This document shows, in pieces, positions 17,076 through 25,300 of a stretch of 64,000 bases of DNA; position 1 is the stretch's first letter, and each line of letters begins with the position of its first letter. Source of the stretch: Streptomyces fuscichromogenes. GTDB taxonomy: Bacteria > Actinomycetota > Actinomycetes > Streptomycetales > Streptomycetaceae. The notes beneath the pieces are model-generated. The model searched no databases, was not told where the DNA came from, and saw nothing but the letters and a program-made list of their open reading frames with translations. The stretch lies in the NCBI RefSeq assembly GCF_014645815.1, contig NZ_BMML01000004.1, positions 434,001-498,000 of the forward strand. The letters are read 5' to 3'. A program made the translations under genes and the position numbers.

Positions 17076-19513
17076 GCACCCGAGCCGCACGCCTCCCGGG
17101 CGGCCGGACGGCGGGTATCACGCATCACGAGTCCATCGTCGAGGCCCCGGTCTCCGAGCAGCAGCGCGCGATGTGGTTCCTGGAACGGACCGGACGGCCC
17201 GGCACCTACAACATCGGCTCGACGGTCCGCATCCGCGGCGAGTTGGACGTGCCCGCCCTGAGAACGGCGTTGGCGGAGGTGGTCGACCGGCACTGGATCC
17301 TGCGCTCCGTCCTCACCGAGACCGGGAGCAAGAGCGGGACCGGGAGCGATGCCGGCAGCGGGACCGGCGGCGAGGGCGAGGGCGACGTCAGGCAGCGCGT
17401 CCGGCAGCTCGACGAGATCGAGTTGTTCGACGAGAGCTGGGACGGGCGGGCCGAGGCCCCCTTCGACCTCGGCACCGGTCCTCTCGTCCGCGCCCGGATC
17501 GACCGGCAGGCACCCGACGACCACCTCTTCTACCTGTGCTTCCACCACGCGGTCTACGACGGGGGATCGGCGCCGGTCTTCTGGCGCGAACTGTGGCGGG
17601 CGTATCGGGGAGAACGCCTCGACGAACCCGCCGTGCAGTACGCGGACTACGCGATCTGGCAGCAGCGGAGGCTGGCCGGCGGGGTCCTCGACCAGCAGGC
17701 CCAGTGGTGGGCCGACACGCTCAAGGGCTGTCCGGTACTGACCACACTGCCCGCCGACCGGCCCCGCCCGGCCCATCCGACCAACGCCGGGCACGAGTTA
17801 CGGCTGAGGATGCCGGAGCCGGTCCGCCGTGGCGTCGACGCGCTGGCGGAGACCGAGGGCGCCAGCTTCTACATGGTCGTGCTGGCGGTGTTGCAGGCGT
17901 TCGTGTCCCGGGTGGCCCAGCAGGACGACGTGGTGATCGGCTCCCCGCTGTCCGGCCGGGTCCGGCCCGAACTGCGGGAGGTCGTCGGCTGCTTCGTCAA
18001 CACCGTCGCCACCCGCGCCGACCTCTCGGACGATCCGTCGTTCCGCACGCACCTGAGCCGGACCCGCGATCAGGTGCTGGACCTCTTCGACCATCTTGAA
18101 CTGCCGTTCGACCGCGTGGTGGAGACCGTCAACCCGCCCCGGTCGCCCAGCTGGTCACCGCTGTTCCAGATGCTCTACGTGCACCAGGGCGACATCACCG
18201 AGCGGGACACGCCGCCGGAGCTGCACGTGACCGAGGTGGACGAACGCACCGACAGCGCCAAGTTCGACTGGCTCGTCACCACGTGGCAGGACGCGGACGG
18301 CATGGTCCTCAGCATCGAGTACGCCACCGAGCTGTTCGACGACGGGACGGTACGCCGCCTCGCCGACGAGTTCCTCGGCATGCTGGCCGCCGCGGTCGCC
18401 GACCCGGAAGCGGCCCTGAGCGAGCACCCGTTGACCGCCTCGGCCGGACTCGTGGGGAGTGCGCCGGTCGCGCCCGGGGCCGCCGATGCCGCAGCTGTCC
18501 CCGGTGCCGCGGAGTTTGCCGCCGAGGAGCCGGCCACCCCCACCGAGCGGTACCTCGCCGGACTCTGGCAGCAACTCCTGGACGTCCCGCGGGTACGCCG
18601 CAACGACGACTTCTTCCTGCTGGGCGGACACTCGTTCCTCGGTATCCGGCTGCTCAACCGGGTCCGCCTGCAGTACGGCGTGGACCTGCCCGCCGCGGCG
18701 CTCTTCGAGGCCCGCACCCTGTACCGGCTCGGCCGGGCGATCGACCGTGCGCTGACCGCCCCGGCCGCGCCCGAGCTGCTGCCGATGGCGGAGGGCACCG
18801 GGCCGGCGTTCTTCCTGGTCCACCCGGTCGGCGGCGGAGTGGGCTGCTACGCCGGTCTGGCCAGACACCTGGGATGCCCCGTCTACGCGCTGGAGGCGGT
18901 GGGCCTGGGCACGGTCGAGGAGATGGCGGAGGCGTATCTGGCGGCCGTCGAGTCGACCGCGCTGCCGCCGCTGGCCGTCGGCGGCTGGTCGATGGGCGGT
19001 GTGGTGGCCTTCGAGATGGCCCGACGCCTCGAACTGCGCACCGGCCGCGCCCTCCCGGTGCTGATGATCGACAGCCATGTGCCCGAGCCGGACACCGAGC
19101 CGCCCACGGAGGCCGACCTGGTCTCCTGGTTCGCCGCGGACTGGGGAGCCGCCGTCGGCACCGACCTCGGCCCGTCCCTCACCACCCGGGAGCAGCTCTG
19201 GCAGCGCGCCCGGGACCGCGGGCTGCTCGAACCCCCGGGCGACGGCGGCCTGGTGGAGCGGCTGCTCGACCGGTTCGAGATCAACCTGCACGCCCTGCGG
19301 GACTTCACCGTCACCGGCCGGTACCCGGGCCGGGTCTGTCTGATCCGGGCCGACGACGAGCCCGGGGACCAGGCCGATCACGGCTGGGGCGCGGTGACCA
19401 CGCGGCCGGTGCGCACCATCGCGCTGCCGGGCGACCACTACGGCGTCATGCGCGGACCCGAGCTGGCGCCGACCCTCGCCCGGCTCCTCCGGGAGGCGAT
19501 CGACCATGGCTGA
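17072..19513 (+). CDS. NRPS A: C-T-TE without adenylation domain
   Basis: 813 aa from ATG 17072. Condensation domain ~25-460 with intact FHHAVYDGG at ~158; carrier domain with FFLLGGHSFLG at ~514; thioesterase ~570-810 with a canonical Ser nucleophile in GWSMGG (~637), an Asp in LMIDSH and His in GDHYGVM. No A domain lies between C and T, so the carrier must be loaded in trans, for instance by the free A domains at 6443 or 60272. A terminal Ser TE suggests it could be the release point of the line, alongside the separate Cys TE of NRPS E. An in-frame TTA codon is at 17798-17800 (codon 243). A Gly/Ser/Thr-rich loop (residues ~85-105) interrupts the start of the C domain. Confidence 0.92.
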   Translation: MSTRAARLPGGRTAGITHHESIVEAPVSEQQRAMWFLERTGRPGTYNIGSTVRIRGELDVPALRTALAEVVDRHWILRSVLTETGSKSGTGSDAGSGTGGEGEGDVRQRVRQLDEIELFDESWDGRAEAPFDLGTGPLVRARIDRQAPDDHLFYLCFHHAVYDGGSAPVFWRELWRAYRGERLDEPAVQYADYAIWQQRRLAGGVLDQQAQWWADTLKGCPVLTTLPADRPRPAHPTNAGHELRLRMPEPVRRGVDALAETEGASFYMVVLAVLQAFVSRVAQQDDVVIGSPLSGRVRPELREVVGCFVNTVATRADLSDDPSFRTHLSRTRDQVLDLFDHLELPFDRVVETVNPPRSPSWSPLFQMLYVHQGDITERDTPPELHVTEVDERTDSAKFDWLVTTWQDADGMVLSIEYATELFDDGTVRRLADEFLGMLAAAVADPEAALSEHPLTASAGLVGSAPVAPGAADAAAVPGAAEFAAEEPATPTERYLAGLWQQLLDVPRVRRNDDFFLLGGHSFLGIRLLNRVRLQYGVDLPAAALFEARTLYRLGRAIDRALTAPAAPELLPMAEGTGPAFFLVHPVGGGVGCYAGLARHLGCPVYALEAVGLGTVEEMAEAYLAAVESTALPPLAVGGWSMGGVVAFEMARRLELRTGRALPVLMIDSHVPEPDTEPPTEADLVSWFAADWGAAVGTDLGPSLTTREQLWQRARDRGLLEPPGDGGLVERLLDRFEINLHALRDFTVTGRYPGRVCLIRADDEPGDQADHGWGAVTTRPVRTIALPGDHYGVMRGPELAPTLARLLREAIDHG

Positions 19514-20312
19514 CACCCTGGTGGTGCTGGACTTCCCGGGCCGGCGTGCCGAGGCCCGCCTGTCTGACCTGCGCCTCCAGGACCGGGGCTGGCACGTGCT
19601 GTACCCGATCAGCGAGCCGTTCAGCCGGGCGGTGGATCCGTCGGAGTACGTGGCGCACCTGGCACGGCGCTGCGCCGGCGCGGAGATCCGCGCGGTCCTC
19701 GCCTACTGCATGGCGGCCCCCCTGGCACGCGACCTGGCGGTGCGCCTGGGCGGCGTGGACACCCCGCTCCCGGTGGTGTTCTTCGACGGGGAGCCGGGCA
19801 CCGGTACGGAGGTCCGCGACACGGTACGGGTCATCGTGCGCCAGCTCACCGGCGGGCCCGCCGACGACCTCGACGGCGAACTCACCGCGGCGCTGGCCGA
19901 CGCCGGTCTCCGGGACCGACCGGAGCGGGCCATGGAACTGCTGGCCGACCGGATGATCCGGCTGGGCGCCGAGGTCTTCCGGGAGGACGGTCTCGACCAG
20001 GACGAGGCGGTGGCGGCCGCGACCCGGGTGTCCGGCTTCTACCTCGACTGGATCGCCTTCCTCGTGGCCTCGTTCCGGGCCGGGTCCCCGGCGCCCCGCG
20101 CGGGCTCCGTCACCCATGTCCGCTCGGCCGACCAGCCGGTGAGCGACGACTGGATCGACGCCCGCTCCCTCGACGTGCATGTCGTCGACTGCGTCCGGGC
20201 GGACCTGCTCGCCGATCCGCGTACCCGTGAGCTGGCCGCGGACCTCCTGGGGCGTCCCGCCCCCGCCACCTCGCCCGGTGGTCCTCACATCCTCTCTTCC
20301 GCTGTGGAGTGA
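19506..20312 (+). CDS. TE-like alpha/beta hydrolase with Cys at the nucleophile elbow
   Basis: 268 aa, overlapping NRPS A by 8 bp. It begins with a strand DTLVVLDFPGR and has AYCMAAPLA where a type II thioesterase would have GxSxG, so the nucleophile position appears to be Cys and the second Gly is lost. A later conserved block, FYLDWIAFLVASF, and VTHVRSADQPV match the same regions in the protein at 61819, making the two paralogues. Type II TEs clear misloaded carriers; here the changed elbow may mean acyl transfer, a different hydrolysis, or a non-catalytic role. The catalytic His is not confidently placed. Confidence 0.65.
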   Translation: MADTLVVLDFPGRRAEARLSDLRLQDRGWHVLYPISEPFSRAVDPSEYVAHLARRCAGAEIRAVLAYCMAAPLARDLAVRLGGVDTPLPVVFFDGEPGTGTEVRDTVRVIVRQLTGGPADDLDGELTAALADAGLRDRPERAMELLADRMIRLGAEVFREDGLDQDEAVAAATRVSGFYLDWIAFLVASFRAGSPAPRAGSVTHVRSADQPVSDDWIDARSLDVHVVDCVRADLLADPRTRELAADLLGRPAPATSPGGPHILSSAVE

Positions 20313-20313
20313 A

Positions 20314-21327
20314 ATGAGCGCGCCATCCCGCCGCAGTGCCCGCAAGACCACGGTCACGGTGACCCCGCAAGGGCAGGGCGGCAGCCTGCCGGCCCTGGTC
20401 CGTGGCACGGGCGCGGCCGACCTCGTGTCCTGGCTCTCGGACCACCCGGAGACCGTCGCCCGGCTCGCCCACGACAGCGGTGCCGTGCTCTTCCGAGGCT
20501 TCGGCGTCGACTCACCGGACACGTTCCGCAGTGTCATGGCCGGGCTCTCCGGCGACGTCCTGGACTACGGCGAGCGGTCCTCGCCCCGGCACGAGATCAC
20601 CCAAGGGGTCTACACCTCCACCGACCACCCCGCGGACCAGCACATCGCCCTGCACAACGAGCAGTCGTACACGCTGGACTGGCCGCTGCGGATCGTCTTC
20701 TGCTGCCAGCAGCCCGCCACCGCCGGCGGCCGCACCCCGCTCGCCGACAGCCGACGGGTACTGGCCCGGCTCGGCGGCCCGACGGTCGAGCGCTTCCGGG
20801 AGCACGGCGTGCGCTACGTCCGCAACTACCTGCCGGGCATCAGCCTGAGCTGGCAGGAGGCGTTCCAGACCCACAGCCGTGCCGAGGTGGAGTCGTACTG
20901 CGCGCGGCACGACATCTCCTGCGACTGGGTCAGCGCCGAGCAGCTGCGGACCTGGCAGGTCCGGCCGGCGATCCGGCGCCACCCGGGCACCGGGCAGGAG
21001 ACCTGGTTCAACCACGCGCTGTTCTTCAACAACGCCACGCTCGCCGGTGAGGTGGGCGACGGGCTGCTCGCCGCGGTCGGCGAGGACAACCTGCCGTACC
21101 ACACCTACTTCGGCGACGGCAGTGTGATCCCGGCGGAGACCATCGCCGAGATCCGGGCGGCCTACCGGGCCGAGACCGTGGGGTTCGACTGGGAGCGCGG
21201 CGACGTCCTGCTCGTCGAGAACATGCTCGCCGCGCACGCGCGGGAGCCGTTCGAGGGCCCACGGCGGATCCTGACGGCGATGGCCGACCGCTGGTCGTCG
21301 GCCCCGGTGAGCGGAGCGGTCCGATGA
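20314..21327 (+). CDS. Fe(II)/2-oxoglutarate dioxygenase, TauD/SyrP-like (first copy)
   Basis: 337 aa from ATG 20314, just after the previous stop. The iron facial triad is partly visible: HNEQSY (His-x-Glu) near residue 112 and a distal His in AHAREPFEG, with Arg in RRILTAM as the probable 2-oxoglutarate anchor. FNHALFFN and the order of blocks match SyrP-type enzymes, which beta-hydroxylate carrier-bound aspartate, and VioC-type relatives. It has a close relative immediately downstream. Likely role: beta-hydroxylation of an NRPS-tethered residue or free precursor; which residue is unknown. The gene overlaps its partner by ATGA. Confidence 0.88.
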   Translation: MSAPSRRSARKTTVTVTPQGQGGSLPALVRGTGAADLVSWLSDHPETVARLAHDSGAVLFRGFGVDSPDTFRSVMAGLSGDVLDYGERSSPRHEITQGVYTSTDHPADQHIALHNEQSYTLDWPLRIVFCCQQPATAGGRTPLADSRRVLARLGGPTVERFREHGVRYVRNYLPGISLSWQEAFQTHSRAEVESYCARHDISCDWVSAEQLRTWQVRPAIRRHPGTGQETWFNHALFFNNATLAGEVGDGLLAAVGEDNLPYHTYFGDGSVIPAETIAEIRAAYRAETVGFDWERGDVLLVENMLAAHAREPFEGPRRILTAMADRWSSAPVSGAVR

Positions 21328-22334
21328 CCCCCGGCCCGGTGCGACGGCGCACGCGCACCGCCGCCGACCCGGTGAGCCGCTCGTTCGTCGACGACGACTT
21401 CTGCCTGGTGCTGCAGAGCGGCGACGGAGCTCCGCTCGCGCCGTACGTGGCGGCCCACCGCGAGGAACTCCTGGCCGACCTCGACCGGCACTGCGCCGTC
21501 CTCCTCCGCGGATTCTCGGTGCCCGACGCCGGATCCTTCGGAGCGGTCGCGCGCGGGATCAGCCCCGACCTGCTCGGCTACCTGGAACGGGCGGCACCGC
21601 GAGAGGAGGTCGCCGACAAGGTCTTCACCTCCACGGAGTTCGCCTCCGACCAGGTCATCCCGCTGCACCACGAGATGTCGTACGCGCACAACTGGCCCAG
21701 CCGGCTGTACTTCTACTGCGACCTCCCCGCGGAGACCGGCGGTGCCACCCCGCTGGCCGGCGAACGCCGGTTCACCCCGAGGCTGCCGGCGGAGATCCGC
21801 GAACGGTTCCTGCGGCACGGCGTGATGTACGTGCGCAACTACGGCGAGGAGCTCGACCTGCCCTGGCAGGAGGTGTTCCAGACCTCGGACCGCGCCGAGG
21901 TCGAGGCCTACTGCCGCGCGTCGAACACCGAGTTCCAGTGGACCGGCGGCAACGGACTGCGGACCCGCGCCGTGCGCCAGGCGATGGCCCGCCACCCGCG
22001 CACCGACGAGCAGGTGTGGTTCAACCACACCCACCTGTTCCACGTCTCCAACATGCCGGCGGAGGTGGCGCAGACGCTCATCGGCGAGTACGGCCTGGAA
22101 GGGCTGCCCCGCAACGCCTACTACGGTGACGGCTCGCCGATCGAGCCCCAGGTCGTCGATCTGATCAGGAACCTGTACCAGGAGACGGCGGTCTCCTTCC
22201 CGTGGCGGCGCGGTGACGTCCTGATGGTGGACAACTTCCTGGCGACGCACGGCCGCGAGCCGTTCACCGGCGAGCGCCGGACCCTTGTCGCGATGTCGGA
22301 CCTTTACGTGAATCGAGCCCTTCCATGCCCGTAA
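21324..22334 (+). CDS. Fe(II)/2-oxoglutarate dioxygenase, TauD/SyrP-like (second copy)
   Basis: 336 aa. HHEMSYAHNWP supplies the His-x-Glu iron ligands (~112), FNHTHLFHVSN the middle block, and ATHGREPFTGERR the distal His and 2-oxoglutarate-binding Arg. Closer to textbook SyrP (HNEMSY) than the first copy. The duplicate suggests two different beta-hydroxylations, or that one copy has a different outcome such as desaturation. It ends 10 bp into the next NRPS gene, so translation of both is coupled. Confidence 0.9.
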   Translation: MTPGPVRRRTRTAADPVSRSFVDDDFCLVLQSGDGAPLAPYVAAHREELLADLDRHCAVLLRGFSVPDAGSFGAVARGISPDLLGYLERAAPREEVADKVFTSTEFASDQVIPLHHEMSYAHNWPSRLYFYCDLPAETGGATPLAGERRFTPRLPAEIRERFLRHGVMYVRNYGEELDLPWQEVFQTSDRAEVEAYCRASNTEFQWTGGNGLRTRAVRQAMARHPRTDEQVWFNHTHLFHVSNMPAEVAQTLIGEYGLEGLPRNAYYGDGSPIEPQVVDLIRNLYQETAVSFPWRRGDVLMVDNFLATHGREPFTGERRTLVAMSDLYVNRALPCP

Positions 22335-25300
22335 CCGAAAGCTACCGACTCTCGACCCAGCAGCGGTGGCACTGGACCGACGACCCGGACGGCCGCGTCA
22401 CCGCGCAGCTGCGGACCGCGGCGTCCCTCGACCGGGCCGGGGTCGAGCGGGCGCTGGCCGCGGTGGTCGAGCGGCACGAGGCGCTGCGGCTGCGCATCGG
22501 CGACCTGACGGGTACCGGTATGCCGATCCAGGTCGTCGACGAGGACGCCGTGCTGCCGGTCCGCGCCCCCGAGGAGGAGGCCGGCCCGGCGCCGGTGACC
22601 GTGACGCTCGCGGCGGACCGGCTGACGGTCGACGCCTCGGTGCTGGTGGCCGACCGGGAGAGCCTGGTCCTGCTCCTCGACGAGTTCGCGGCGTACTACC
22701 TGGGCACGCAGCCGGCCGAGGACCCCGACCGTATCCAGTTCCTGGACGTCGCCGAGTGGCAGGCCGACGAAGCCGCCGGCGACGTGCCCGCTCAGCCCGA
22801 CGCGGTCACCTCGGTAACGCTGCCCTACCGGGACACCGCGCCCGCGGACCTGACGATCGAGTGCCCGCTGTCCGACGCCGACCCGGAGCCGCGGGTGCTC
22901 GGGGCCTGGCTGCGGGCTCTTGGCCGCTACCTCGACCAGGACGCCGAGACGGTCACCGTCGCCTGGTACGACTCGGGCCGGTACCCGGACGGCACGGCCG
23001 CGGTGTTCGGCCCGCTCGGCTGCTTCGTCGCGGTCGACCTGCCCGTCGGGGCCGACGACAGCGCGCTCGGAACAGCGCTCGCCGCGGCCCGCGGCCGCAG
23101 CCTCCGGGTGGCGCCGCTGGACCGGCCCGCGGCCGCCGGGTTCGCCCTGCACCCGCGGCCCCGCACCGAACACCTCACCGCGCTGGGCACCGAGTCCGTG
23201 TCGGTGACCGCTCCGCTGCCCGCCACCGGCCTGCACCTGGAGTGTGTCGTGGAGGACGGCCGGCTGCGCCTGACGCTGCACCTCTGCGGGCCGGACACCG
23301 ATCCGGCGGCCGGGCGGATGCTGCTCGAATCCGTGGCGGCCGAGCTGGCCGGCGGCGGTGCCGGGCCCACCGAGACCCAGGCACTGGCCCGCTGGGCGGG
23401 ACTGGCCGGCCCGTACGCCGAGCAGACCCTGGTGGCCCTGCTCGACGACGCGTTCGCCGCGGCGGCGGGGACGGACATCGCGGTGATCGCGCCCGACGCC
23501 ACGCTCACCTTCGCGGAGCTCGACCGCGCCGCGGACGCGACAGCCGACCGGCTGCGCGAACGGAACGTCCGCCCCGGGGACCGCGTGGTCGTGCTCGGCG
23601 AGCGGTCCGCGTCGGTGGTCGCGGCCTTCGTCGGCGTGCTGCGCGCCGGTGCGGTCTACGTTCCGCTCGACCCGGTGCACCCCACCGCCTGGCTCGCCGC
23701 GCAGGCACGGGCCGTGGACGCCGCACTGGTGATCGGCACGCCGGGCGGAGCGGCACTGACCGCCCTCGGCGCGCACCTGCCCACGCTGGCACTGGACGGT
23801 ACCGGGCCGGCGAAGAGCGGCGAGCGGGTCCGGATCGAGCCGGCGGACCCTGCGTACATCATCTTCACCTCGGGCTCCACCGGCGCAGCCCGCCCGGTGG
23901 TGGTGGAGCACCGCAACGCGGTCGCGCTGTTCACGGCCCTCCAGGAGACCGTGTACGCCGACGCGCCGGACGGGCTGCGGGTCGCGGTCAACGCGTCGCT
24001 CGGCTTCGACGCCTCGGTCAAGCAACTGCTGCAACTCGCCGCCGGACGCACCCTGTGCCTGGTGAGCGAGGAGACCCGCCGGGACGTCCCGGCACTGCTG
24101 GACTGGCTCACCGAGCACCGGGCCGGGGTACTCGACTGCACGCCGTCCCACCTGCGGCTGATCCTGGACAGCCGGGAGCCGGGCCGGCGCCTGCCGGAGC
24201 TGCTGCTGGTCGGCGGGGAAGCCGTGGACGAGGCGCTGTGGCAGGACCTCGCCGGCCTCGACGGGGTGCGGGCGGTGAACCTGTACGGACCCACCGAATG
24301 CACGGTGGACACCACCTGGGCCCGCGTGGACGGGGCGGACACCCCGTCCATCGGCCGGCCGCTGCCCGGCCTCCGGGTCCATGTGGTGGACTCCGCGGGC
24401 CGGCCGGTGCCGCCCGGCTGCGCGGGCGAACTCATGGTCGCCGGCCCCCAGGTGGCCCGCGGCTACTGGGCCGACGAGGAGGCCGGCGCCGCACGCTTCA
24501 CCGAGATCGACGGAGTCCGTGCCTACCGGACGGGGGACCGGGTCCGGTTCCTCGACGACGGCCGCATCGCCTATCTGGGCAGGCTGGACGACCAGATCAA
24601 GATCAACGGGCATCGCCTGGAACCGGGTGAGGTGGCGGCGGTCCTCCAGGCCCACCCGGCCCTCGCCCGCGCCGTCGTCGACCGGCGGCCGACGGCACCG
24701 CGAGCGGCCACGGCCCAGGGAGCGGCGACGGCCCCCGGAGCGGCCACGGCCCCCGGAGCGGCGACGGCCCCCGGAGCGGCCACGGCCCCGGACCGGCTCA
24801 CCGCGTTCGTGGTGCCGCGGCCGGAGGCGACCGCCGGCCTGCTGGACGACATCGTCGGAGTGAACCCGCACGAGACCCGGTACCTCTTCGACGAGATCTT
24901 CGTCCAGCGCACGTACCTGCGGGGCGGCATCACGCTGCGCGAGGACGCGGTGGTGCTGGACGTGGGCGCGAACATCGGCATGTTCGCCCGGTTCGTCGAC
25001 GCCACCTGCCCCGGCGCGCGGATCCTGGCGTTCGAACCGCTGCCCGAGCCGTACGCGCTGCTGGAGAAGAACCTCCAGGGCCGCCGCAGCCGGGTCGAGC
25101 TGTTCCCCGTCGGTCTCTCCGACCGGGCGGGCTCCGCGTCGTTCACCGTGTACCCCGGCTACTCGATGATGTCCGGCCTGGCCGCGTACGCCGACCCGGC
25201 CGCGGAGATCTCGGTGGTCCGCCGGTTCCTCACCAACCGGCGGGAGGAGGCCCTGTTCGGCGAGGTCTCGGACGTGCTGGCCGACCGGTTCACCCCGGAC

